Source of the DNA: Gammaproteobacteria bacterium
GTDB lineage: Bacteria; Pseudomonadota; Gammaproteobacteria; Steroidobacterales; Steroidobacteraceae
DNA length: 64,000 nucleotides
Assembly: GCA_947469285.1 (NCBI GenBank)
Contig: CANIOW010000001.1
Span: 186,001-250,000 of the forward strand
Direction of reading: 5' to 3'
Positions 1 to 8,330 of the stretch are shown one piece after another. Position 1 is the stretch's first letter. Each line of letters begins with the position of its first letter. A model generated the notes under the pieces. It saw only the letters and a list, made by a program, of their open reading frames with translations, had not been told where the DNA came from and searched no databases. Made by a program: the position numbers and the translations under genes.

Positions 1-1
1 C

Positions 2-505
2 GCTGCTGCGTGGTTGCGGAAGTTGTCATTGACCGCGCCTGACGATCGTCAGGTCGCCATCGGGCGGTTGTGCGAACGCGGCATCTTGCACCAGAACGAA
101 GACGGGTTCATGTGGGTAATGAAAGCGCGGCGCTACCCTGTCCTGCAAAGCGGTGAACTGGTCGAAGTCAAGAACCGCCTGCTGAACCTGCTCATCACCA
201 CCGACATTCCGACACCACACGACAGCGCCCTCATGTCCTTGGCAGCATCCTGCCGTGTGTTTCAGCGGCTATTGACCGCCAGCGCGCTAAAGGAAGCACA
301 GCCTCGTATCGACCAAGTAGCGCGCTTCGACTTGATCGGTGGCAGGATCACCGTAGAAGCCCGCCAATTCACGAATGAGCTCAAACAGACGGAACGTCGC
401 GCCATTCTGGCCGGAATGGCGGGCAACATTGTTGAGTGGTACGACTTCAGCATCTACGGTTATTTCTCGTTGGTACTGGGGTCGCTGTTTTTTTCCGTCC
501 CATGA
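2..505 (+). CDS. GPP34-domain protein reading into first helix of an MFS transporter (5' partial)
   Basis: The frame is already open at the left edge, so the N-terminus lies outside the window. The first ~115 visible residues match the C-terminal half of the GPP34/GOLPH3 family: an ERGIL segment, a charged stretch with RRYPV, a DSALMSLAASC helix and a closing ARFDLIGGRI. Without a stop the frame continues into ERRAILAGMAGNIVEWYDFSIYGYF, split here as a short basic lead plus the NIVEWYDF signature that opens MHS-type (metabolite:H+ symporter) MFS proteins. The frame stops at 503-505, just after seven T at 487-493. With six T it would continue in frame into the transporter body at 494-1622. Either this is a GPP34-MFS fusion broken by a one-base insertion, or the T7 tract allows slippage. 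GPP34 proteins bind phosphoinositides in eukaryotes; their bacterial role is not established. Confidence 0.6.
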   Translation, partial: AAAWLRKLSLTAPDDRQVAIGRLCERGILHQNEDGFMWVMKARRYPVLQSGELVEVKNRLLNLLITTDIPTPHDSALMSLAASCRVFQRLLTASALKEAQPRIDQVARFDLIGGRITVEARQFTNELKQTERRAILAGMAGNIVEWYDFSIYGYFSLVLGSLFFSVP

Positions 506-1622
506 CCCTACCACCACCTTGATGGCCACTTTTGGCGTGTTCGCCTTGGGCCTCATCGGACGCCCCATCGGAACGGTACTGCTCGGCCACATTGCCGACC
601 GCATCAATCGTCGTCAAGCTTTGCTACTGACGGTTTCGCTGATGATGATTCATAGTTTGGTGGTGGCGGTTCTGCCTAGCTATGCGCAGGTGGGAATACT
701 CGCTCCATTGGCGCTGTTGTTCATGCGCGTCCTGCAGGGCGTAGCGGTCGGTGGTGAATACGCTACATCGTCGGTCATGCTTGTGGAAGCCGCCCTGCCC
801 GGTCGGCGCGGCTTCATCAGCAGCCTTTCCAAGATGAGTGCTGGCTTCGGCATGCTGCTTGGCTCGGCGGTAGGTGCCATTATCATGGCCACTCTGCCAA
901 CCGCTTGGGGCTGGCGTGTGGCCTTCCTGTTCGGACTGTTCCTCGGCCTTGTCGCCTTGGTTCTTCGCCGGAAATTGCCTCATGGCGAAACCTTGGCGGT
1001 CGCGGCAAAAGCGCGCTCGGTACCCATCGTCGAGATATTTCGCCACCACTGGAAGACGGTCCTGAGGTTGAGCGGCCTCGTTGCCAGCGGCTTCGTTAGT
1101 GCCTATCTATGCTCTATCTACCTTGTCACGTGGTTGGCGGAAAACACCAGCCTAGGCACCCCGATAATCTTGCTTATCAACATGCTCGTGTTGGCTTCCT
1201 CGCTCCTGTTAACGCCGTTTTTCAGCGCTCTCTCGGACCGGGTTGGACGCAAGCCACTGCTGATGATTGGTAGCTTGCTGGCAGCGATTCTCACGGTCCC
1301 CTTGTTCATGCTCATGCAGGGAGCCACTGCCGCCGTAGTGCTCGCCGCACAGTTGGTGCTGGCTGCCGTCAGGGCCTGCATGAATGGTGGGTCGACCGTG
1401 TATTTGGTCGAAGCCTTCCCGCCCCAGCTGCGGACGTCGGGTCTGGCCGTCAGCTTGACCGTGGCCGCGGTGCTATTCGGCGGGACGCTGCCGGTGGTGG
1501 CGGTGTGGCTGACGACGCTGACCGGTAGTGCATTGGCACCCGCTTGGTATTTTGCCGTAGTCGCCCTGCTGACGGCCGTATTGGCGGCGCCGATGCGTAG
1601 CTTGGATAACCGCAAGACTTAG
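494..1622 (+). pseudogene. MFS transporter body (MHS-type), frame-shifted from its first helix
   Basis: This frame carries the rest of a 12-helix major facilitator transporter. PSHDPTTTLMATFGVFALGLIGRP follows directly on helix 1 in the MHS family, then comes the loop 2-3 motif GHIADRINRRQALLL, then GVAVGGEYATSSVMLVEAA (helix 4/5), and a second-half motif SDRVGRKPLL. The family imports small organic acids, betaines or similar metabolites with protons. Helix 1 lies in the previous frame (up to 493), so the two parts join only if one T of the T7 run is removed. The first in-frame ATG here is at 522, which would lack helix 1. The rest of the frame is intact to TAG, which favours a recent mutation, a sequencing error or slippage over old decay. 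The substrate cannot be told. Confidence 0.6.
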
Positions 1623-1880
1623 AGCACGGCCTTGTGCGCATACTCCACGGGACATCCAAACGGCGCATTTCGCCAAGAGCCGATTTGTACCGTTCAGCGG
1701 TCATAAAATAAGGTTAACGCTATACTGGCCGCCTGGGTGACGACGGCCCGAGCGGCTACACGGACCGATGCAGTGACCAATTTGCCCACACCGGCCGCAC
1801 TACGGTGCAATGCTGTTCAATCCCGCATTGGTTTAACTCCCGCTCTATGAAGATACCGAAGCAGTCTCTGGGCCTGACCG

Positions 1881-3134
1881 ATGAAAACGCGCGCGCTGAT
1901 CGCCTGGTCTGACGCCGACGTGGCGCTTGCCGGCGCAGTATTAATGGATCTTGCATTCGCGGGAAAAGTGGATAGTGATCAGGATAATCTGTTCATTCTC
2001 CAGCGATCATCCGAGGCACCGGAAGAGCAACCGCTCGCCCTGCGGTTGCTGGGCCACTGGGGGGGGTGCGTGCGTCTAGATATTGCACTTGACGAGCTCG
2101 TCAGTCGTATCGGCGATCTACGGTCAGCCACGGTTTCCTCGCTCGCTAGCCGCGACATTAACCTCTCCTTCTGTAGCCGCGTTTCCGGGGACTTCCGCCA
2201 CGTGGCCTGGAATGGCTCACAGGTGCGCGAAGCGCTGGCCTTGCAAGAAGAGCTGAAGGGGTTGGTCGAATCGGAGGAACTGCCTAAACCAGCGCATGCT
2301 TCCCTCATTTCGCTCCTTGGCGCCTGCGAGATTGCCGGCCCTTTTCTTGGTGGCCGTGCTCACGAAAAATGGACGACCCAGCACCGGGAAAGGCTAGATT
2401 CCATTCGTCGCATGGATCTGGTTGGGCGGGCGGTAGCGGAGACGGTCAGTCGCCTGCGTTGCCGCTTGCGTGCCTATTTGCTGGACGCGGACCAGAGCGA
2501 TTCGGCTACAGCCGAATCTAGAAAAACCCACGGTCCGCGAGTCAGCTATACCCGAAGCAGAGTGACTTGGGAGTGGCGTGTCTTTTGGCCAGAGGGAGAG
2601 GCGGTTGAATTACCGCCCTCGTGGGATGGTTTCGGAATTGACTCTGACAGCGAAGCGGAGCTGCTGGAAGATAACTATCTTCTGGTCCATGGCAAGAATG
2701 ACAATATTAAACTCAGAGGGAGCGGTCTAAAGATAAAGCGGATGGTCGAAGCTTGCCATGGCTTTATTGCCTACGGTTCAAGTGTGAAATTCCAGTTTCC
2801 GGAAAAAACCGCTACGTTAGCAAAAATATTTCCGCGCCTTATTGAAGTGACAGCAGACTTGCACAGCAGCGACGATTTGATTGAAATAATGTCGGCAACC
2901 GGTTACCAGCCGAGAGTGCTCATGGTGTCTAAGGCCAGACGCGTTCAGAGCATGATTTTTGGCGTGCAGATAGAATTTTCTCGAGTAAGCGTTAACGGTA
3001 GGGCATTTAATTCAATTAGCCTAGAGAGTCGGTACCTGACGGCGCTACGAATTCTTGCGCGCAATCTCCCTATTGGCGCGGGGCAGGTGGCCGGCTATAG
3101 CGAATTTCTAGATTGCATCGTCCGCATGAACTAG
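1881..3134 (+). CDS. GPP34-domain protein with C-terminal CYTH-like domain
   Basis: This 417-residue protein appears to have two parts. Residues 1-200 resemble a complete GPP34 domain: an N-terminal ALAGAVLMDLAFAGKV helix (about 15-30), then LISLLGACEIAGPFL and RRMDLVGRAVAETV near 150-195. These match the same positions of the partial GPP34 domain just upstream. Residues ~220-417 contain NIKLRGSGLKIKRMVE and VQIEFSRVSVNGRAF followed by an ISLES segment, and end in EFLDCIVRMN. That beta-rich, charge-alternating pattern resembles CYTH/triphosphate-tunnel proteins; this second assignment is inference from pattern only. A run of eight G lies at 2059-2066 inside the reading frame. It faces the CHR transporter pair tail to tail, with a 4-base gap. 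It might act with the upstream GPP34-MFS gene. Confidence 0.55.
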   Translation: MKTRALIAWSDADVALAGAVLMDLAFAGKVDSDQDNLFILQRSSEAPEEQPLALRLLGHWGGCVRLDIALDELVSRIGDLRSATVSSLASRDINLSFCSRVSGDFRHVAWNGSQVREALALQEELKGLVESEELPKPAHASLISLLGACEIAGPFLGGRAHEKWTTQHRERLDSIRRMDLVGRAVAETVSRLRCRLRAYLLDADQSDSATAESRKTHGPRVSYTRSRVTWEWRVFWPEGEAVELPPSWDGFGIDSDSEAELLEDNYLLVHGKNDNIKLRGSGLKIKRMVEACHGFIAYGSSVKFQFPEKTATLAKIFPRLIEVTADLHSSDDLIEIMSATGYQPRVLMVSKARRVQSMIFGVQIEFSRVSVNGRAFNSISLESRYLTALRILARNLPIGAGQVAGYSEFLDCIVRMN

Positions 3135-3138
3135 TCGG

Positions 3139-3678
3139 TCAGAGTAGGGCTGGGTAAACTTGGTGTAATGCTACGCCAAGTCCTCCGAGGCCGAGCACCA
3201 CGTAAACCGGGTTGACTCGCGACGATATGACGATCAGGCATGCGGCCAACGCTAGGCTGGCACTGATGGGCCCACCAATGGCGGACTTCGCCACTGCGTA
3301 GACGCCGGAGCACATGAATCCGATAGAAATAGGTTCCAGTGCATCCTGCGCCGCACGACGCCAAGGAGTCTCGCCAATCCTGTTCCAACAGCGCCCCGTC
3401 CAGACGCACAGTACGCTTGAAGGCAGAAAAAAAGAGATGCCAACGACCAGTGCGCCGATGCCCCCGGCGATCTGCATGCCGAGTACGACGACCATGGTCA
3501 TGTTCGGGCCAGGCGCGAGTTGACCTAGGCTATACGCTTGCAGGAACGTCTCTGGACTGATGTTGAATTGGTCTAACAGGACTGCCTGCATTTCTGTCAG
3601 GACAGCGGTTCCTCCGCCAACGGCAAGCAGCGAAATAACCGCAAAAGTCAGCGCAAGATGAAAAATTACTAAAATCAT
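3139..3678 (-). CDS. chrA: Chromate transporter-type (CHR) protein, second short subunit
   Basis: A 179-residue hydrophobic protein with the CHR-family signature at its start: AVGGGTAVLTEMQ, followed by AYSLGQLAPGPNMTMVV. Long ChrA proteins carry two such CHR domains in one chain; here each half is a separate gene (short CHR pair), this one being distal. The pair is expected to form one inner-membrane anion exporter, chromate being the best known substrate of the family, although the physiological substrate may be another oxyanion. It starts 3 bases after the stop of the partner gene, so translation is probably coupled. Confidence 0.85.
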   Translation of the reverse strand: MILVIFHLALTFAVISLLAVGGGTAVLTEMQAVLLDQFNISPETFLQAYSLGQLAPGPNMTMVVVLGMQIAGGIGALVVGISFFLPSSVLCVWTGRCWNRIGETPWRRAAQDALEPISIGFMCSGVYAVAKSAIGGPISASLALAACLIVISSRVNPVYVVLGLGGLGVALHQVYPALL

Positions 3679-3681
3679 GGC

Positions 3682-4260
3682 CTAGCGCGCCGGTCGATAC
3701 ATAAAGATCGCGATTGGCGACATGATGAGTAATACGATGGGCAGCGCAAGATGCAGAATGCTCATTAAAAAAAATGAGGCGACCACGACTGAAACAGATT
3801 TGATATTTTTAAACTGATTTTTTCCGAGGCGATAAGTGATCGCAGAGAGCAAGCCTGTTGCCGCTGCTGCAACTCCGGCAAGCAATAGGTTGGCGAAATG
3901 TTTGTCTCCCTGTTTCAAATAGAACATTCCGGCAAGTAGTACGAGGGTGCAGCCTGGCAGGAGTAGCCCGATGGCGGCGGCGATCGCTCCTCGTGTGCGT
4001 CGCACACGGTCGCCGAACAATACCGCGATATTTACCGCGTTAAGGCCTGGCAGGGTTTGCCCGATCCCCAGCAACACCATGAATTCATCGGCGCTAAGCC
4101 ATTGTTTGTGGTCGACAATTAAGATTTTTTGGTAAGCGACGGTTCCACCGCCGAAGCTGGTGGCGCCAACTACTAGAAACGCAAAAAATATTTCGGAAAG
4201 TCGGGGACGGGCATTGGGAAATGAGTCTGGTACTGAACGGTTTTTTTCGATTTCGTTCAC
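3682..4260 (-). CDS. chrA: Chromate transporter-type (CHR) protein, first short subunit
   Basis: A 192-residue membrane protein with a CHR domain: a cytoplasmic lead, then GATSFGGGTVAYQKI, then LLGIGQTLPGLNAVNIAVLFGD, and about five further hydrophobic segments. It forms the N-terminal half of a split CHR transporter with the following gene. The start codon overlaps the stop of the Lrp/AsnC gene by four bases (ATGA type), so regulator and transporter are one operon. An Lrp-family regulator suggests amino-acid-linked control and not a classical ChrB chromate response; this leaves the real substrate open. Confidence 0.85.
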   Translation of the reverse strand: MNEIEKNRSVPDSFPNARPRLSEIFFAFLVVGATSFGGGTVAYQKILIVDHKQWLSADEFMVLLGIGQTLPGLNAVNIAVLFGDRVRRTRGAIAAAIGLLLPGCTLVLLAGMFYLKQGDKHFANLLLAGVAAAATGLLSAITYRLGKNQFKNIKSVSVVVASFFLMSILHLALPIVLLIMSPIAIFMYRPAR

Positions 4261-4736
4261 AATTTTTCCCTAATGCGGGGCTGGGGCAGTGGCAGGGCGG
4301 TGGTGCGCTTGATTCTCTCTAGCACCACGCTCGAACGTACGCTGGCGATGTCGCCGTGACCGAGCAATTCCTGGTTGATGAGGGCGGAGAAGCTGCGTAA
4401 GTCTTGCGCCACGACACGCAGTAAGTAGTCGGCGTCACCCGTGGTGGAACAGCAGTCCACCACTTGGTCGAGGGCCGACATCCTATCGTGGAATCCTGCA
4501 ACGGCCTCGGGTGCGTATGAGCTCAGTGCGACGGCGACGAAGGCCTCGACTTGTAGGCCTAGGCGTTCCTCATCCAGCAGAGCCACATGTTGGCGGATAA
4601 TTCCGTCCTGCTCCAACTTGGCGATGCGTCGGGACACCTGCGATGAAGATAGGTGGATTGCGTCAGCCAGCTCGGCATGAGAGCGCGACGAGTCTGTCTG
4701 GAGTTGCGCCAGGATACGCAGGTCAGTTTTATCCAT
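4257..4736 (-). CDS. Lrp/AsnC family transcriptional regulator
   Basis: A 159-residue protein with the family layout. Residues 1-60 are a winged HTH (DKTDLRILAQLQTDSSRSHAEL, recognition helix near SSSQVSRRIAKLEQDGII). A RAM/AsnC ligand-binding domain follows, with the conserved GDADYLLRVVAQDL motif near residue 103. It is the first gene of the operon with the split CHR transporter and is divergent from hppD, so it likely controls both directions from the region 4737-4885. Its ligand is probably an amino acid or aromatic metabolite (inference). Confidence 0.9.
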   Translation of the reverse strand: MDKTDLRILAQLQTDSSRSHAELADAIHLSSSQVSRRIAKLEQDGIIRQHVALLDEERLGLQVEAFVAVALSSYAPEAVAGFHDRMSALDQVVDCCSTTGDADYLLRVVAQDLRSFSALINQELLGHGDIASVRSSVVLERIKRTTALPLPQPRIREKL

Positions 4737-4885
4737 GCGTCAAACATGCGCCATTTGAACATATTACGCAATAGTAGCGTGCATTGTCGGGAAAATAGGC
4801 CGCTCTATGCGCCAATAAGGCAAATGACCTCCAGTATCATGCATTTTATTGCGCCATGCTGCGGCGCGCAGTAGGGAGTAACGCT
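4737..4885. promoter_or_regulatory. Divergent promoter region between Lrp/AsnC gene and hppD
   Basis: This 149-base gap separates two divergent operons and is visibly more AT-rich than its flanks. It holds three copies of GCGCCA in AT context (4748-4753, 4809-4814, 4851-4856) and an AT-rich core near 4757-4785. Such phased AT-rich elements would suit the multimeric Lrp/AsnC regulator encoded next to it. No clear -35/-10 pair can be assigned. Confidence 0.4.
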
Positions 4886-6004
4886 GTGAACGTCCACGCC
4901 GCCAGGATCGACCTTTTCCATAATCTCCTAGGTCTCGACGGGTTCGAGTTCATCGAATTCACCGCGCAGCAACCGGAGATTCTCGAGCCCGTGTTCGCGG
5001 CTATGGGCTTCACACACATCGCCAATCATCGCTCCAAGCGAGTCCATCTGTGGCGGCAGGGTCACATCAACCTGATTGCCAATTATGAGCCCGCCAGTCC
5101 AGCCGCTTATTTCGAAGCCGAACACGGTCCGTCGGCATGCGGCATGGGCTGGCGGGTGCGCGATGCCGCGAAGGCCTATGCGGTAGCGATCGAGCGCGGC
5201 GCCGAGCCGGTCGATGTAGGGACGGGGCCGATGGAACTGCGCCTGCCGGCAATCCGCGGCATCGGTGGCTCGATCATCTATCTGGTCGATCGCTACGTCG
5301 GTCATGCCGGCGATAACGAGCTGTCGATTTACGACGTCGATTTCGTCTATCTGCCAGGCGTCGACAAGAATCCCACGGGCGCCGGCCTTAAAATCATCGA
5401 TCATCTAACCCACAACGTCTATGGGGGCCGGATGGCCCATTGGGCGGGCTTCTACGAACGCGTCTTTGGTTTCCGCGAAATCCGCTATTTCGATATCAAG
5501 GGCGAATATACCGGTTTGACCAGCAAAGCGATGATCGCACCCGATGGCAAGATCCGCATTCCGCTAAACGAGGAAGGCAAAGCCGGTGGAGGGCAGATCC
5601 AGGAATTTCTGCGCGCCTACAACGGCGAGGGTATCCAGCATATCGCCTTTGCCTGCGACGATCTGATCGCCGTCTGGGACACGCTGCAGGCCACCGGCAC
5701 ACCGTTCATGACACCGCCGCCGGCCACCTATTACGAAATGCTGGAAGAAAGGATCCCTGGCCATGGCGAACCGGTCGCCGAGTTGCAGGTGCGCGGTATC
5801 TTATTGGATGGGGCCACTGCAGATGGCGATCGGCGCCTGCTGCTGCAGATATTTTCCGAAACCCAGATCGGCCCAGTGTTCTTCGAATTCATTCAGAGGA
5901 AACGCGACGAGGGTTTCGGCGAGGGCAATTTCACGGCCTTGTTCCAAAGTATGGAACGCGACCAGATTCGCCGAGGTGTCTTGATGGTGGAAGGAGGGGA
6001 GTAA
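4886..6004 (+). CDS. hppD: 4-hydroxyphenylpyruvate dioxygenase
   Basis: Converts 4-hydroxyphenylpyruvate to homogentisate, the committed step of tyrosine degradation. It has two VOC-type domains: a degenerate N-terminal one (LDGFEFIEF, then [12 protein letters not shown]), and a catalytic C-terminal one with the 2-His-1-Glu iron site visible as DHLTHNV, GIQHIAF and VFFEFIQR. The conserved C-terminus [18 protein letters not shown] is present. I choose GTG at 4886 (372 residues) because AGGGAG sits 7 bases upstream; an ATG at 4856 is in frame but has no ribosome site. It is the first gene of the operon hppD-VOC-fahA, and its stop overlaps the next start (TAATG). Confidence 0.95.
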   Translation: MNVHAARIDLFHNLLGLDGFEFIEFTAQQPEILEPVFAAMGFTHIANHRSKRVHLWRQGHINLIANYEPASPAAYFEAEHGPSACGMGWRVRDAAKAYAVAIERGAEPVDVGTGPMELRLPAIRGIGGSIIYLVDRYVGHAGDNELSIYDVDFVYLPGVDKNPTGAGLKIIDHLTHNVYGGRMAHWAGFYERVFGFREIRYFDIKGEYTGLTSKAMIAPDGKIRIPLNEEGKAGGGQIQEFLRAYNGEGIQHIAFACDDLIAVWDTLQATGTPFMTPPPATYYEMLEERIPGHGEPVAELQVRGILLDGATADGDRRLLLQIFSETQIGPVFFEFIQRKRDEGFGEGNFTALFQSMERDQIRRGVLMVEGGE

Positions 6005-6549
6005 TGACAACACCCACACTTCAGCGAATTCATCACGTCGCCTATCGCTGCCGCGACGCGGCCGAGACGGTGGCTTGGTATGAACGGGTTCTCGGCATGA
6101 CCTACACCATGGCGTTCGCAGAGGACCGCGTGCCGTCGACGGGGGCTAATGATCCCTACATGCATGTTTTTCTCGATTGCGGCGGAGGCAACGTGCTCGC
6201 CTTTTTCGAGTTGTCCAATCAGCCCGAGATGGGTCGCGACCTCAATACGCCCTCCTGGGTGCAGCATCTGGCATTCGAGGTTGCCGATGAGGCTGCACTA
6301 TTGGCAGCTAAGGCGCATGTTGAGGCTCAAGCTGTCGAGGTATTGGGGCCAACCTATCACGGCATCTTCAAATCGATCTATTTCTTCGACCCCAATGGCC
6401 ATCGACTCGAACTAGCCTGCAATATTGGCAGGCCTGAACAATATGCCGAGTTGCAGGCTCTGGCGCCGATCATGCTGGAAGAATGGAGCCGGACGAAGCG
6501 GGCACCGCGCCATGCTGAATGGCTACACCGAGAGCCGGGCAAGGCATGA
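6004..6549 (+). CDS. VOC-family (glyoxalase/extradiol-like) protein
   Basis: A 181-residue single-chain VOC protein: RIHHVAYRCRDAAETVAWYERVLGM opens the first module (given here as the helix after the metal His), and WVQHLAFEV and YFFDPNGHRLELAC form the second. The His and Glu positions of a metal site are present. It is translationally coupled on both sides: TAATG with hppD and ATGA with fahA. Its place between the first and last steps of the homogentisate route suggests a role with a ring-cleavage or isomer intermediate, but no function is proven. Homogentisate 1,2-dioxygenase proper is a larger cupin protein, and this is not one. Confidence 0.75.
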   Translation: MTTPTLQRIHHVAYRCRDAAETVAWYERVLGMTYTMAFAEDRVPSTGANDPYMHVFLDCGGGNVLAFFELSNQPEMGRDLNTPSWVQHLAFEVADEAALLAAKAHVEAQAVEVLGPTYHGIFKSIYFFDPNGHRLELACNIGRPEQYAELQALAPIMLEEWSRTKRAPRHAEWLHREPGKA

Positions 6550-7847
6550 CGATCGACCACACACATGACGCCAAAGCACGAAGCTGGGTAACGTCGGCCG
6601 ACGATCATACCGATTTTCCGGTACAGAACCTTCCGTTTGGCGTGTTTTCACTGGGGGGCACTGCGCGCCGTATCGGGACGATCATTGGCGATTGGATTCT
6701 GGACTTGCATGCGCTGGCGTTGGCCGACGCGCTACCCGTGGAGGTCCGCGCGGCGTTGCGTTGCGAAACGCTCAATGAACTGTTCGCTCGCCCATCAGCG
6801 GACCGTAGGGCTTTGCGTCATGCGTTGTTCGCGCTGCTGACCGCGGAAGATCATCGTTCGACGGTTGAGCCGTGTCTGTATAGGGTGGTTGATGCTAATT
6901 TGCATCTACCCTTTGCTATCGGTGATTACACCGACTTCTATGTGAGCATCCATCACGCCACCAACATCGGCAAGCTGGTTCGTCCCGACAACCCACTGCT
7001 GCCGAACTATAAGCACACCCCGATCGGCTATCACGGCCGAGCCAGTTCGGTTCGGGTATCGGGCACGCCTGTCGTGCGTCCGGTTGGTCAGGTTAAGGCC
7101 GCCGACGCGGAGGCGCCCCTATTCGTACCTTGCGGCCGTCTTGATTACGAACTGGAGCTCGGTGTGTGGATCGCCGGGCACAATGATCTTGGCCAGTCGG
7201 TGCCGATCGCCGACGCATGGGAACGAGTGGGTGGCGTGGCCTTGCTGAACGACTGGTCGGCCCGTGACTTGCAGGCGTGGGAATATCAGCCGCTGGGGCC
7301 ATTCCTGGCGAAGAACTTTCTGACGACGGTATCGCCTTGGGTCGTCACAGTGGAGGCATTGGCGCCCTTCCGTGTGGAGCCGACGCGCCGGCCGCATGGC
7401 GATCCGGCACCCTTACCCTATCTAACTGACGCAATCGATCAAATCGCTGGTGCGTTGTCGATTGATCTGGAGGTGACGCTGTCCAGCGCCGCCATGCGCT
7501 CGTCCGGTATGCCTCCATTGCGGCTCAGCCACGGCAACGCCGCGGGGGCGATGTATTGGACCGTCGCGCAGATGGTGACGCATCACGCTAGCAACGGTTG
7601 CGATCTACATTCGGGCGACCTGCTCGGTACCGGTACCTTGTCCGGCCCAACGCCGGAGAGCGTCGGCAGTCTGATGGAGCGGTCGCAAGGGGGAAAGGCG
7701 CCGATTACCTTGCCGAGCGGTGAAACCCGTGCCTTTCTCGCCGATGGTGACCAGTTGGTACTCTCCGCCCGCGCCGTCCGAGCCGGCTTTCGTACCATCG
7801 GGTTCGGTTCGTGCTCAGGAATGGTGGAACCGGTGCGGCGCCCCTAA
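6546..7847 (+). CDS. fahA: Fumarylacetoacetase
   Basis: Hydrolyses fumarylacetoacetate to fumarate and acetoacetate, the last step of tyrosine degradation. The 433 residues show the FAH fold: an N-terminal domain with FPVQNLPFGVFS, then the catalytic region IGDYTDFYVSIHHATN (metal Asp and catalytic His), YKHTPIGYHGRASSV, and LDYELELGVWI with metal-binding Glu residues. NDWSARDLQAWEYQPLGPFLAKNF follows (a longer conserved block at about 237-260). The C-terminus has GDLLGTGTLSG. The ATG at 6546 overlaps the stop of the VOC gene, so I prefer it to an upstream ATG at 6519 inside that gene. Confidence 0.95.
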   Translation: MTIDHTHDAKARSWVTSADDHTDFPVQNLPFGVFSLGGTARRIGTIIGDWILDLHALALADALPVEVRAALRCETLNELFARPSADRRALRHALFALLTAEDHRSTVEPCLYRVVDANLHLPFAIGDYTDFYVSIHHATNIGKLVRPDNPLLPNYKHTPIGYHGRASSVRVSGTPVVRPVGQVKAADAEAPLFVPCGRLDYELELGVWIAGHNDLGQSVPIADAWERVGGVALLNDWSARDLQAWEYQPLGPFLAKNFLTTVSPWVVTVEALAPFRVEPTRRPHGDPAPLPYLTDAIDQIAGALSIDLEVTLSSAAMRSSGMPPLRLSHGNAAGAMYWTVAQMVTHHASNGCDLHSGDLLGTGTLSGPTPESVGSLMERSQGGKAPITLPSGETRAFLADGDQLVLSARAVRAGFRTIGFGSCSGMVEPVRRP

Positions 7848-7848
7848 C

Positions 7849-8290
7849 ACCGCAATTCTCCATGCGCTCGAGAACAGTTTTTACGAGTTCCCGGAGATAC
7901 TCGGACGGTGGGAGATGGCGAGCTTCCCAGGCGTTCAAGCGCATACCACCCCTAACATTTCCCATCCCATGGGCAATCTAGTCGGCGTATCCACCCTCAC
8001 CGAAGACAATGCCGACGCCATCTATCGCGCGTTTCTGGAGGGGGTCGAAGCGCCGGTGTCGGTCTCCAGCATGTATTCCCTGCGAGGCAGCTCCATCGTG
8101 GTGCTGCAAGGCGACCGCCAGACGTCGGCGCCAACGATGTCGCGGCCTCCAAGAAATTTGACGATGCTATTCTCGGTGCTCTGGGCCATAAACCCGGTGT
8201 TATCGACGACAAAGACCGTTGCTACTTGCCACCGAATCTTACGTCTAAAAGTTACAAAAAAACTGTTTATACTTAATCATTCTCTGGGAC
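7849..8290 (+). pseudogene. Degraded coding remnant between fahA and a secreted protein
   Basis: No intact gene is seen in the 483 bases 7848-8330. One frame, about 7855-8115, reads like the N-terminal part of a GNAT-type acetyltransferase: LENSFYEFPEILGR, then HPMGNLVGVSTLTEDNADA. A second frame, about 8121-8270, reads NDVAASKKFDDAILGALGHK then DDKDRCYLPPNL and ends in a stop. The two look like pieces of one or two genes separated by a frameshift near 8118. No convincing start codon or ribosome site precedes the first piece. The assignment to GNAT is by pattern and weak. Confidence 0.35.
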
Positions 8291-8330
8291 CAGGTAATGT
8301 CTCGTTAACAAAAAAAAGGTAAAAAGTCCT

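Noticed and set aside
1683-1725. Possible promoter (TTGTAC and TATACT) before the second GPP34 gene
   Set aside because: The two elements are too far apart for a normal spacer, and no other pair was better.
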